Positions 1-8,328 of a DNA stretch of 47,863 bases are shown here, piece after piece. This DNA is from Betaproteobacteria bacterium UBA5216 (lineage in GTDB: Bacteria; Pseudomonadota; Gammaproteobacteria; Burkholderiales; SG8-41). Every line of letters starts with the position of its first letter. Position 1 is the stretch's first letter. The notes beneath the pieces are model-generated. The model was not told the origin of the DNA, did not search any database, and saw only the letters and a program-made list of their open reading frames with translations. The stretch spans positions 1-47,863 of the forward strand of contig DHVE01000081.1 in NCBI GenBank assembly GCA_002412495.1, written 5' to 3'. The position numbers and the translations under genes were made by a program.

Positions 1-93
1 CATACCTGGATTGGAAAATACTTATAGGGAATGTGGCTGGCCAACCTAAATAGCGCTGTCCGCACGGTAAGCGCATGAAGCGCCGCAACAATG

Positions 94-118
94 AAAAAAG
101 GGATCGCGGGATCCCTTT
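94..118 (-). terminator. Rho-independent terminator after tRNA-Ser(GCU)
   Basis: Read on the minus strand, a 9-bp perfect stem (AAAGGGATC / GATCCCTTT) with a 4-nt loop runs into a T tract. It lies 17 bases beyond the CCA end of the minus-strand tRNA-Ser gene, so it probably ends the lysC/tRNA-Ser transcript. Positions 1-93 hold nothing I can support as a gene. Confidence 0.75.
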
Positions 119-134
119 AGCTTTTGTTATTCAG

Positions 135-227
135 TGGCGGAGAGGGAGGGATTCGAACCCTCGATAAGCCTTTTGAGCCTATACTCCCTTAGCAGGGGAG
201 CGCCTTCGACCACTCGGCCACCTCTCC
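135..227 (-). tRNA. tRNA-Ser(GCU)
   Basis: The minus strand folds into a class II tRNA with acceptor stem GGAGAGG/CCTCTCC, anticodon loop CTGCTAA (anticodon GCU), a long variable arm, the T-arm sequence GGTTCGAATCC, G discriminator and encoded CCA. It reads serine codons AGC/AGU. It lies about 200 bases downstream of lysC on the same strand. I see no gene in the gap 228-427. Confidence 0.96.
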
Positions 228-427
228 GGTCTTTCTCTAGCTTGGTACTTTGGTCGCACTACTTGATCATGCTTTGTCTTTGTTACAGCTGGTCGAAGGC
301 GCTTTGGCTACGCCAGCGCCAGATTTTACTCCAGCATCGATAACCAAATTCCCATTTAGCGGAACCACGCTACTTTTATTGCACAATTCACAAAGGGTGA
401 TGATACCGCAACTGTACCGGGTTCGTC

Positions 428-1660
428 TTAACTTGCCTGATCCAGATTAAATGCCTTGTGCAGCACCCGAACCGCCAGTTCGGTGTATTTCTCGTCGATC
501 ACCACGGAAATCTTGATTTCCGAGGTGGAAATCATCTCGATGTTGATGCCCTCTTCGGCCAGCGTGCGGAACGCGGTGCTGGCGATGCCCGCGTGCGAGC
601 GCATCCCCACGCCGACGACGGATACCTTGGCGATTTTGTCACCGCTGACGATGCCGCGTGCCTGGATATGCTTGATCACCGGCTCCAGCGTTTTCAGTGT
701 TTTCTGGTAGTCGTTACGATGCACCGTAAACGAAAAATCCGTCAAGCCGTCGTGGCCGACATTTTGCACAATCATGTCCACATCGACATTCGCATCGCCC
801 ACCGGCCCCAGAATCTGATACGCGATACCGGGCCGGTCGGGCACCCCCAGTATGGTGATCTTGGCTTCGTCCCGGCTGAATGCAATGCCTGAAATAATCG
901 CCTGTTCCATTTTTTCGTCGTCCTCGAACGTAATCAGCGTGCCTTCGTCGCTGTCGTTTTCATCAAAGCTCGACAGCACGCGCAACCGCACTTTGTATTT
1001 ACCGGCAAATTCCACGGAGCGTATTTGCAGCACCTTAGAGCCCAGACTCGCCATTTCGAGCATTTCCTCGAATGTGATGGTCTTCAGCCGTCGTGCCTCT
1101 GGCACGATGCGTGGATCGGTGGTGTACACACCATCAACATCGGTGTAAATCTGGCATTCATCCGCCTTCAGTGCTGCTGCCAATGCCACGCCTGTGGTAT
1201 CCGAACCACCGCGCCCCAGCGTGGTGATATTGCCCAACTCATCCACGCCCTGAAAGCCAGCCACCACCACCACGCAGCCGTCATTCAGGTCGGCGCGCAT
1301 GCGCTCTTCGTCAATCTTGAGAATACGCGCCTTGGTAAAGGCACTATCGGTCAGGATTTTCACCTGCGCACCGGTATAACTGCGCGCTTTCAAGCCCGCC
1401 TCTTTCAGGGCCATTGCAAGCAAGCCGATCGTGACTTGCTCTCCAGTCGATACCATGACATCCAATTCACGGGGATCCGGCTGCGCCTGAATTTCCTTGG
1501 CCAGCCCGATCAGCCGGTTTGTTTCGCCTGACATGGCGGACACCACGACGACCAACTGGTGTCCGCGCGCCTGCCAGCGCGCCACGCGTTTGGCCACGTT
1601 CTTGATGCGTTCCGGGCTACCCACCGAGGTGCCGCCGTATTTTTGGACAATCAAAGCCAT
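428..1660 (-). CDS. lysC: Aspartate kinase, lysine-sensitive type (LysC)
   Basis: Phosphorylates L-aspartate, the first step to lysine, methionine, threonine and diaminopimelate. The protein has 410 residues, the usual length for the single-domain enzyme without homoserine dehydrogenase. The N-terminus has the kinase signature VQKYGGTSVG (residues 5-14), then the catalytic-domain motifs GFQGVD and TTLGRGGSDTT. Two ACT domains follow from about residue 265 (ILGVPDRPGIAYQI and VSVVGVGMRSHAGIAS), the site of allosteric amino-acid feedback. The ATG at 1660 places the conserved MALIVQKYGG start correctly. A minus-strand tRNA-Ser follows. The upstream gap to 1861 shows no clear promoter motif. Confidence 0.97.
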   Translation of the reverse strand: MALIVQKYGGTSVGSPERIKNVAKRVARWQARGHQLVVVVSAMSGETNRLIGLAKEIQAQPDPRELDVMVSTGEQVTIGLLAMALKEAGLKARSYTGAQVKILTDSAFTKARILKIDEERMRADLNDGCVVVVAGFQGVDELGNITTLGRGGSDTTGVALAAALKADECQIYTDVDGVYTTDPRIVPEARRLKTITFEEMLEMASLGSKVLQIRSVEFAGKYKVRLRVLSSFDENDSDEGTLITFEDDEKMEQAIISGIAFSRDEAKITILGVPDRPGIAYQILGPVGDANVDVDMIVQNVGHDGLTDFSFTVHRNDYQKTLKTLEPVIKHIQARGIVSGDKIAKVSVVGVGMRSHAGIASTAFRTLAEEGINIEMISTSEIKISVVIDEKYTELAVRVLHKAFNLDQAS

Positions 1661-1861
1661 GCCAAATCCATCATTTGATCTACATCAATGCACAAAGGCT
1701 GAAAAGCTTTAAATTGTAATTGATTTCATTGAAAATATCGATACGCTGAGTGCTGGGAAAATTAGTTCTTTCCCCAGAAATCCGGCGGCTGGCGAACTTG
1801 GACGGTATTTTTGTGTCATACAAAACAGTATCAACAACATAAAATGCGAGGAGCACTACTC

Positions 1862-2146
1862 ATGAAACCTTTTTCCCCCATTCCCGACCCGCGCAGCCTG
1901 CGCAAGAAATTGCACCTGAATCAGTCGGATTTCTGGTCGCGCATAGGCGTCACGCAAAGCGGCGGTTCGCGCTATGAAAGCGGCCGTTCATTGCCCAAGC
2001 CGGTACGTGAACTGTTGCGCTTGGTTTACCTGCGCGACGTGCCTTTGGAAATCGCGAATGGCACGGATCTGCGCATTGCAGAGCAACTGAAAAAACAGAA
2101 ACCGGCGCTGTATAACGAGTTGCGCAAGAGCGCGGGCAAACGCTAG
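1862..2146 (+). CDS. Small XRE-like helix-turn-helix protein
   Basis: A 94-residue protein, probably a DNA-binding regulator. The segment LRKKLHLNQSDFWSRIGVTQ, followed by SGGSRYESGRSLPKPV, is a Cro/C1-type helix-turn-helix with the usual RYExGRxxP ending. The C-terminal third is charged and helical. I chose the ATG at 1862 because GAGGAG lies just upstream; an upstream in-frame ATG at 1811 would add 17 residues with no domain. It stands alone between lysC (opposite strand) and tRNA-Ser(UGA). Its target is unknown. Confidence 0.8.
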   Translation: MKPFSPIPDPRSLRKKLHLNQSDFWSRIGVTQSGGSRYESGRSLPKPVRELLRLVYLRDVPLEIANGTDLRIAEQLKKQKPALYNELRKSAGKR

Positions 2147-2235
2147 TTGCACTGACACCGGATCCACGCCGGGGAAATTTCCGTTGTTCTGACTTCTCGC
2201 CATTACAACGGAAGCTAATGTCTTAGACATGGATT

Positions 2236-2325
2236 TGGCGGAGAGTGTGAGATTCGAACTCACGAGGATCTTGCGACCCTGCCGGTTTTCAAGACCGGTG
2301 CATTCAACCGCTCTGCCAACTCTCC
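2236..2325 (-). tRNA. tRNA-Ser(UGA)
   Basis: The minus strand gives a class II tRNA of 90 nt: acceptor GGAGAGT/ACTCTCC, anticodon stem-loop GGTCTTGAAAACC with anticodon UGA, long variable arm, T-loop GTTCGAATC, G discriminator and encoded CCA. It reads UCA and, by wobble, other UCN serine codons. It is the second serine tRNA within 2.2 kb. Positions 2326-2607 show no gene; they include a 10-bp palindrome GTGGTACCAC at 2531-2540 and presumably the promoter of the next gene. Confidence 0.96.
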
Positions 2326-2607
2326 CTGCAAACGACGCGTGTATTACGGTAGCTACTACGGGAAGCACGCTGGTATTACCACCACACAGCCCCCCCAACA
2401 CGTCCGCCTGATGAAGTTTAATAATACCATGTATTATCAAATGCTTGCGCTCGCCATCGGCCCGGTAAATGTATTTAAACACATTGCAACTTCGCCGCGA
2501 TTTAGGTAGTCTAATTTCAGTAAGTTCAGTGTGGTACCACCTGCATCCGGCTAATGGGCGCTGACTACCGATCTCTGAATTTGCTTACACAATAACGGAG
2601 GAACACC

Positions 2608-3318
2608 ATGCAACCCGAAATCCAGAACCAGCAACCGGTCTTTACCGGGAACACGGACGCTGCCATCGCGCAAAACAAGGTGTTGCGCAACACCTATATG
2701 CTGCTGGCGGTTTCATTGATCCCAACCATCGTCGGCGCGGCGGTAGGCACCAGCGTATTCAATATCGCCGGTATGATGCGTGGCGTCGGCCCGATCATAG
2801 CCTCCATCGCCGTATTGGCCATCTTCTACGGCTGGGTCTACCTGATCGAGAAAAACAAGAACAGCAGCCTGGGGCTCTATCTGCTGCTCGGCTTCACGTT
2901 TTTCATGGGCCTGTTACTCGGCCCCTTGCTGCAAAAAACCATGGGATTGCGCAACGGCGGAGAACTGGTCATGGTTGCGGCAGGCGGCACGGCGGGCGTA
3001 TTTTTCATCCTGTCGGGTATCGCATCCAACACCAAGCGCGATTTCAGCTTTCTGAATAAATTCATCATCGTCGGCGTCATCGTGGCGATGCTGGCTGTGG
3101 TGGCGAACATCTTCCTGCAAATGCCGGCGCTCAGCATGGCGCTATGCGCGGTGTTCATCATCCTGTCGTCGGCGATCATCCTGTGGCAGATCAACGACAT
3201 CGTAAAGGGTGGCGAAACCAATTATATTTCCGCGACGCTCACGCTGTATATCGCCGTCTACAACATCTTCACCAGTCTGCTCCAACTGCTGGGCATTGTT
3301 GGTGGCGACCGCGACTGA
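2608..3318 (+). CDS. Bax inhibitor-1 / YccA family membrane protein
   Basis: A 236-residue inner-membrane protein with about seven hydrophobic segments, of the BI-1/TMBIM family (Pfam Bax1-I). In E. coli the relative YccA binds and modulates the FtsH protease. Here the cytosolic N-terminus (about 25 residues) precedes VLRNTYMLLAVSLIPTIVGA. Later segments include VAAGGTAGVFFILSGIAS and ALCAVFIILSSAII. The C-terminal ITLxLYIAVYNIFTSLLQLLG-type segment is typical of the family. The start has a good ribosome site (ACGGAGGAACACC-ATG), and a strong terminator follows. The FtsH link is inferred from the family. Confidence 0.9.
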   Translation: MQPEIQNQQPVFTGNTDAAIAQNKVLRNTYMLLAVSLIPTIVGAAVGTSVFNIAGMMRGVGPIIASIAVLAIFYGWVYLIEKNKNSSLGLYLLLGFTFFMGLLLGPLLQKTMGLRNGGELVMVAAGGTAGVFFILSGIASNTKRDFSFLNKFIIVGVIVAMLAVVANIFLQMPALSMALCAVFIILSSAIILWQINDIVKGGETNYISATLTLYIAVYNIFTSLLQLLGIVGGDRD

Positions 3319-3345
3319 TAGTCGTTACCGCGTCAACAAGGCAAG

Positions 3346-3370
3346 GGGCCGCGCATGCGGCCCTTTTTTT
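3346..3370 (+). terminator. Rho-independent terminator after the YccA-like gene
   Basis: A 7-bp GC stem GGGCCGC / GCGGCCC with a GCAT loop is followed by seven T residues, 27 bases after the stop codon. It separates this plus-strand unit from the convergent rlmD. Confidence 0.88.
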
Positions 3371-3411
3371 ATCTATCCTTTTTTTCTGCTTTTTTGGGTT
3401 GCACTCCGCAA

Positions 3412-4716
3412 TCAACGGTCAAATACCGCGATGGACTCCACATGCGCTGTATGCGGAAACATGTTGACCACCCCGGCGGCGGAAAGCGTGTAACCCTGCT
3501 CATGCACCAGCATTGACGCATCGCGCGCGAGGGTTGACGGATTGCACGACACATAAACAATACGCCGCGGCGGCGCCACCCCAAGCGACTTGACGAGTTC
3601 GGCGGCGCCGTCGCGCGGCGGATCAATCAGCATGCGGTCAAATTGCCCCTCGGCGCACAGGGCCGCAAATGATTCAGTATCGATCTCGAATAAATTCATC
3701 GCGCGATACCACACGTTCGACGACAAGCCGTTATACGCCGCATTTTCGGCGGCGCGTTTCACCAGCGACACACTGCCCTCGACGCCCAGCACCCGCGCCC
3801 CGCTGCGCGCAATCGGCAGCGAAAAATTGCCGATGCCGCAAAACATGTCCGCCACCCGCTCTCCCGGTTGCGGCGCGAGCAGCATCAGCGCGCGATGCAC
3901 CAGCACGCGATTGACCTCGTGGTTAACCTGCGTGAACTCAGTGGGAAAAAACGGCATGCGGATACCGAATTCCGGCAGCGCGTAATACAGATCCGCCGGT
4001 TGCGGCGGCCACAACGGCTGCGCGGTTTCCGGGCCCTTCGTTTGCAGATAAACATGCACGCCACGCGTCTCGGCAAATATTTTCAGCAATGCCTTGTCGT
4101 CATCCGACGGCGGCTCCAACACCCTAAATACCAGCACATCAGCGGCGTCGCCGCACGCCACTTCGATTTGCGGCATGCGCTCACGGATGCTGAGGTTGCC
4201 GACCAACTCCCGCAGCAACGGCAGTAACGCCGAAATGCGCGGCGGCAGCACTTCGCAGCTTTTCATGTCGGCGACGAAACTCGACTTCTTTTCGTGAAAG
4301 CCGATCAGCGAGCCGCCTTTTTTGATGACGTAACGCGCGGTCATGCGCGCGCGCCGCCGGTAACCCCAGGCAGGTCCGTGGATCGGCGACAACATCTGCC
4401 CGGCCGTCACCTTGCCGATGTGCCACAGATTATCTTCGAGCACGCGCTGCTTGGCCGCCACCTGCGCCCGCACATCGAGATGCTGCAGGCTGCATCCGCC
4501 ACAACGGCCAAAGTTCACACATTGCGGTGTTACCCGCTGCGAGCTTTCACGCAAAATGCGCTGCACATTGGCATTTTCGTAACTGGGCTTTTTGCGATAC
4601 ACCGAGGCCGTGACCGTTTCGCCGGTCAACGCGCCTTCGATGAAGATGGTCTTGCCATCACGACGTGCAATGCCGCGTCCCTCGTGATCGAGGGATTCAA
4701 TTTTGTAAGTGTCCAT
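3412..4716 (-). CDS. rlmD: 23S rRNA (uracil-5)-methyltransferase RlmD
   Basis: Methylates U1939 (E. coli numbering) of 23S rRNA with SAM. The 434-residue protein begins with a TRAM domain (residues about 1-55). The 4Fe-4S cluster ligands are visible as C66, C72, C75 and C154 (CVNFGRCGGC and DMKSCEVLP). The methyltransferase domain contains VADMFCGIGNFSLPIA (SAM binding), DRMLIDPPRDGA, and the catalytic cysteine motif VSCNPSTLARD near the C-terminus. Length and motif order fit RlmD (RumA) rather than RlmC or TrmA. It is followed downstream by a long convergent gap and preceded by the exonuclease gene 57 bases upstream. Confidence 0.95.
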   Translation of the reverse strand: MDTYKIESLDHEGRGIARRDGKTIFIEGALTGETVTASVYRKKPSYENANVQRILRESSQRVTPQCVNFGRCGGCSLQHLDVRAQVAAKQRVLEDNLWHIGKVTAGQMLSPIHGPAWGYRRRARMTARYVIKKGGSLIGFHEKKSSFVADMKSCEVLPPRISALLPLLRELVGNLSIRERMPQIEVACGDAADVLVFRVLEPPSDDDKALLKIFAETRGVHVYLQTKGPETAQPLWPPQPADLYYALPEFGIRMPFFPTEFTQVNHEVNRVLVHRALMLLAPQPGERVADMFCGIGNFSLPIARSGARVLGVEGSVSLVKRAAENAAYNGLSSNVWYRAMNLFEIDTESFAALCAEGQFDRMLIDPPRDGAAELVKSLGVAPPRRIVYVSCNPSTLARDASMLVHEQGYTLSAAGVVNMFPHTAHVESIAVFDR

Positions 4717-4773
4717 GCGTTCCGGCGTCGCGGCGGAGTCTTCAATGCGCCGCGGTCGCGTGTGAATAAATGA

Positions 4774-5562
4774 TCAGTGTTTCCAGCGCCCGAGAAATTC
4801 CTTCCAGTGCGGCTCCGCGGACTTGCCCAGCGTGTCGCGCACCAGCTCACACTGTGCCCGATGCTGATCCGCCGTGAGCATGCCGCGCATCAACTGGAAG
4901 CGCAAATAAACGAGATAGGTATTCACCACGTCGGTCTGGCAGTAATTGCTGATGTCGGCAAGCTTGCCCGCCTGAAACGCATCCCACACGTGAGCGCCCG
5001 ACATGCCGAGCTTGCCCGGCAGGCCCATCAGTTGCGCCAGATCATCCAGCGGCGCGCTGGCGCGCGGCTGATACATCGCCAGCAAATCCATCAAATCCAG
5101 ATGGCGCGAGTGATAGCGGCTGATGTAATTGTTCCATTTAAAATCGCGGCTGTCCTTGTGATCCCCCTCACCCATGTCCCAATAACGCGGCGCGCGCACG
5201 CCATGAACGAGGCCGCGATAATGCAACACGGGCAGATCGAACCCGCCGCCGTTCCACGACACGATCTGCGGCGTGTATTTTTCGATGCCGTCGAAAAACC
5301 GTTGTATCACCTCGCCTTCGCTTTCGCCGTTCGCGCCCAGCGACCACACCTTGAAGTGATCGCGATCACGCAGTGCGCATGAGATCACCAGCACGCGATG
5401 CAAATGCAATTGCAGGAAATCATTGCCGCTCGCCTGACGGCGCTGTTGAAACGCCATCGCAGCCACATCGGCATCCGGCAACGCGTCACCCAGACCATGC
5501 AATACGCGCAGGCCCGCGATGTCGGGCACCGTCTCGATATCGAACACCAATAATGGCGTCAA
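4774..5562 (-). CDS. Predicted 3'-5' exonuclease, PolB-like DEDD family
   Basis: A 262-residue stand-alone exonuclease of the DNA-polymerase-B proofreading type (Pfam DNA_pol_B_exo2). The DEDD acidic residues are seen in LVFDIETVPD (residues 5-14, DxE), in VSWNGGGFDLPVL (middle Asp) and in SNYCQTDVVNTYLVY (last Asp, with the preceding Tyr/Cys). Between them lies SRHLDLMDLLAMY. The family is common in beta- and gammaproteobacteria, but I know of no established in vivo role. It is transcribed with rlmD, 57 bases upstream of it. Confidence 0.88.
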   Translation of the reverse strand: MTPLLVFDIETVPDIAGLRVLHGLGDALPDADVAAMAFQQRRQASGNDFLQLHLHRVLVISCALRDRDHFKVWSLGANGESEGEVIQRFFDGIEKYTPQIVSWNGGGFDLPVLHYRGLVHGVRAPRYWDMGEGDHKDSRDFKWNNYISRYHSRHLDLMDLLAMYQPRASAPLDDLAQLMGLPGKLGMSGAHVWDAFQAGKLADISNYCQTDVVNTYLVYLRFQLMRGMLTADQHRAQCELVRDTLGKSAEPHWKEFLGRWKH

Positions 5563-5596
5563 AAATATTCCTTTAAAAACAATTACTTAAATTACC

Positions 5597-6019
5597 CTAC
5601 TTACGCGTCCAAGCGCCCGCCGCATTCTGGTAATACCAACCCGCCTGCGCGCGGTCGATCCAGCGTTGGCCGAAGGTATTGCGGATGTCGCCCTCCCACT
5701 CGGGGTGGCTGTTCGCGCGTGCGATCTCGCGATACAAGGCTGCGCGATCCTGGTTTTCGGCTGCAATCAAACCGTTGACCGCCGCGCGCTGCGCCAGCGG
5801 CACCGCTGCCGGGTCGCGCAACGCCACGTTGCCGTCGCGCGTGAGGCCCACCGCGCCGCTGGCGTACAGCGGCGCGAGTTCGCCGTGACGCTTTTGCATG
5901 CTGCCTTGAATGGCAGCAACACCCGGTGTGTTAATTTCAAGATTGGCCTGCGCGAAGGCTTGTCCAGCCGCAAACAAAGCGGCTATCAGCCACAACGTTT
6001 TCATGATCCAGTTTTTCAT
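5597..6019 (-). CDS. YdbL family (DUF1318) periplasmic protein
   Basis: A 140-residue secreted protein with an N-terminal signal sequence (hydrophobic core LWLIAALFAAGQAFA, cleavage predicted after AFA). The mature part carries the DUF1318 pattern: IQGSMQKRHGELAPLYASGAVGLT, then NRALYREIARAN-like text and a C-terminal RWIDRAQAGWYYQ. The ATG at 6019 follows an AGGAG site. It is the last gene of a three-gene module with the small lipoprotein and the YdbH-like protein, as in the E. coli ydbH-ynbE-ydbL operon. In E. coli YdbL is reported to modulate the YdbH-YnbE lipid-transfer bridge; that role here is inferred. Confidence 0.88.
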   Translation of the reverse strand: MKNWIMKTLWLIAALFAAGQAFAQANLEINTPGVAAIQGSMQKRHGELAPLYASGAVGLTRDGNVALRDPAAVPLAQRAAVNGLIAAENQDRAALYREIARANSHPEWEGDIRNTFGQRWIDRAQAGWYYQNAAGAWTRK

Positions 6020-6028
6020 TCGATACTC

Positions 6029-6256
6029 CTATTTCTCGGCGGGCTTCGCGCCCGGCGCCGGTGCGGGCGGCGTGGGCACGCCACCCTTGAGTTGCCATAC
6101 TTCGTCGATAATGCGATCAGCGGCTTTTTCCGCCGCTGCCGCGGGAAAATAAATATTGATGGTGACACAGCCCGCCGCCATCACCGCAACGCCCAACAGC
6201 GCGCCGAGCAGGGTATGGCTATTTGTTCGCAATTTCATGGTTGTCCTGTCGCTCAT
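6029..6256 (-). CDS. Small lipoprotein in the YnbE position of the YdbH module
   Basis: A 75-residue protein with a lipoprotein signal: hydrophobic LLGALLGVAVM followed by the lipobox AAGC. The mature part starts CVTINIYFPAAAAEKAADRI and ends in a Pro/Ala-rich tail. It lies between the YdbH-like gene and ydbL, which is where E. coli has YnbE, the outer-membrane lipoprotein partner of YdbH. The mature peptide resembles the short beta-prone YnbE only loosely (VTIN), so equivalence is inferred from position. A start at the internal ATG (6238), which has an upstream AGGAC, is also possible. Confidence 0.8.
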   Translation of the reverse strand: MSDRTTMKLRTNSHTLLGALLGVAVMAAGCVTINIYFPAAAAEKAADRIIDEVWQLKGGVPTPPAPAPGAKPAEK

Positions 6257-6269
6257 GGTGTGACCATTG

Positions 6270-8327
6270 TTATTCCACTATCGGCTTCACGTTGCCTTGC
6301 GTCACGCGCTTCAGTCGATCCAGCAACTCCTGCCAGCTTACCTGACGATTGTAGCCCATGACCGTAATCGCCGGGATGCCGCCGCCCTTGACGATCACAT
6401 AGCCCTGCGCCGCTTCCATGCCTTCGACGCCGCCCATTTCGCACAGACCGTTTTGCAGCTTGCAGCTCCAGCCCAGCCTGTCATAACCGAACTGCTCAAA
6501 AAACCGCAGAAAACTGCGCTGTATGGCCGCTGCCGCGCCCGCGCCACCCAGCGCGGAAATATTCTGCACCGCCGCCTGACTGATCTTGCGCGGGTAATCA
6601 CCCGCGCTGCTTGCCACGCGCACGTCAAACTTGACCGGCTGCCAATTCACCAGCTCCAGCCCCGCGATGCGCGCATCCACTCGCCCCGTCATGTTGCCAA
6701 ACGAAAATGCGCTGGTGACCAAACCCAGATCAAGATTTCGCATGGCCACGTCCGCCTGCACGCGCGGCGCCTTGCTGAACAAATCCAGCAGCACCAGATT
6801 TTTCACCTCGATCGAGCCGTTAAATACCTTTAAAAACAACGCGCCATCGACCCTGAACGTTGACCGGATATGGCGCACCATCGGCAGTGTCGCGGCCAGC
6901 GTGCCCTGCATTACCGGCAAGCCCAGTGCAGCCGTAATTTTGTCCATCGAGATGCCGCCCACATCGCCCGTAAACTGCCAATTCCAGTTGGCCGTTCCCG
7001 CGCGCGCGGCGAAATCGCGGATTTCAAAGTATCCGTCGAGCAACGGCACGCGCAGTTGTTTAAGATCAAAGCGCATGCCGTTCATGCCCAACGGAACGGC
7101 AAACGCACCGACCGGCATTTTCAGCAGTTCGCCGCCCTTCACCGTCACGGCCGCTTGTGTTGCCTCCCTGGCGCGCCAGGGCACCAAGCCGTTGACATTG
7201 AACAGGGCAAAACGGTGCTGCGTTTTGTCCTCGAGTGACACATTGTCGAGTTGCACATCCACGCGTTGCAGGCCATCAACACCCAGGTGTACTTCGGCCG
7301 ACACGCGACCATCCGTGCGCAAATCCGATAGGGTCGATCCATCCAAGAACGGTTTCAGCACGGACTCGTAAAGCGCCGCCACCGGGATCGCCTGCGCACT
7401 GGCTTGTGCCCCCGTCACTTTTTTTGCACCGAGATCGTAATCGCCCGAAAACGTAACGTCACCGATGCCGGGATATCGCAGGCTACCGCGTGCTACGCGC
7501 AGATGCGCCGCATCCAGCCGCCCCTCCATGGACAATTGCTGATTCGCCGATTTGAGGTACAACGGCTGCCAGAATACCTCTCCGGCGCTCCAGGCCAATT
7601 GCGCGCGCCAACGCAGGGCTTGCGCATCGGGTTCCGCCTGTAGCGCCATGCTGATGCCCAATTTTTCGCCCGCATGCAAGCCGACGGCATCGGCAAAGCC
7701 TGCATTGGACAGGCTAAGCTTGGCGGCGATTCGCCCATCGCCCTCGTATTCGATCACCCCGTCCACTACGCCGGCATTGATCTTGGGAAGGTCTGGGGGC
7801 CACCATGCGGCAACACGCTGCAAACGCCCGCCATCCATGCGTATGGTGAGGTCATTGCCCTGCCTGCCAGGACGCAATTGCATCTGCCACGTCTCGTCAG
7901 GCGCGGGCTTCAGCGCAACCGACAACACGCGCTGGTCGGTGGCATAGCTGAAGGACAAGGGTATTTTCTCGCCAGCCGGGAGCACGCCCTCATCACAGGC
8001 GATGCGCGCACGCTCCAGCGCCAACTGCTTGCATTCCAGATGGATGTGCTTCCACGATTGCGCGCCTACCGTCAGGGCACCTATGTCGATGGCCGCGGCG
8101 CCACCACCCACGAAAGCAAGCTTGATCGACTGCGCGCTGAATGCGGCGCCGGTCAGATCGTCCAGTATCAGCGTGATCTGCTGTGTACGCCCCAAGGGCG
8201 CCAACATGCCCATCACGAGCAGTGCGAACGCCCCGGCCGCCCTGATCACGTTGATCGCGCCCTTCGCGGCGGACGCCTTGCGCGCGAGGCGCGCGCAAGC
8301 CACGCGTGCCGCGCGACTTGCCTTCAC
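6270..8327 (-). CDS. YdbH-like AsmA-family intermembrane lipid transport protein
   Basis: About 685 residues. In E. coli YdbH, together with TamB and YhdP, carries phospholipids across the periplasm to the outer membrane. One N-terminal membrane anchor (VIRAAGAFALLVMGMLAPL) is followed by long, low-complexity beta-rich sequence of the AsmA-like groove type. The C-terminal block FDVRVASSAGDYPRKISQAA through FLRFFEQFGYDRLGWSCKL and GLCEMGGVE is the YdbH signature, with two cysteines. I chose the GTG at 8327, one base after the cysM stop, because the open frame upstream only overlaps cysM. The order YdbH, lipoprotein, YdbL is conserved with E. coli. Confidence 0.85.
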   Translation of the reverse strand: MKASRAARVACARLARKASAAKGAINVIRAAGAFALLVMGMLAPLGRTQQITLILDDLTGAAFSAQSIKLAFVGGGAAAIDIGALTVGAQSWKHIHLECKQLALERARIACDEGVLPAGEKIPLSFSYATDQRVLSVALKPAPDETWQMQLRPGRQGNDLTIRMDGGRLQRVAAWWPPDLPKINAGVVDGVIEYEGDGRIAAKLSLSNAGFADAVGLHAGEKLGISMALQAEPDAQALRWRAQLAWSAGEVFWQPLYLKSANQQLSMEGRLDAAHLRVARGSLRYPGIGDVTFSGDYDLGAKKVTGAQASAQAIPVAALYESVLKPFLDGSTLSDLRTDGRVSAEVHLGVDGLQRVDVQLDNVSLEDKTQHRFALFNVNGLVPWRAREATQAAVTVKGGELLKMPVGAFAVPLGMNGMRFDLKQLRVPLLDGYFEIRDFAARAGTANWNWQFTGDVGGISMDKITAALGLPVMQGTLAATLPMVRHIRSTFRVDGALFLKVFNGSIEVKNLVLLDLFSKAPRVQADVAMRNLDLGLVTSAFSFGNMTGRVDARIAGLELVNWQPVKFDVRVASSAGDYPRKISQAAVQNISALGGAGAAAAIQRSFLRFFEQFGYDRLGWSCKLQNGLCEMGGVEGMEAAQGYVIVKGGGIPAITVMGYNRQVSWQELLDRLKRVTQGNVKPIVE

Positions 8328-8328
8328 G

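Noticed and set aside
134..343. A peptide frame over tRNA-Ser(GCU)
   Set aside because: It starts with the translated tRNA (REGFEPSISLLSL) and is a known kind of artefact. The same applies to 2229-2411 over tRNA-Ser(UGA).
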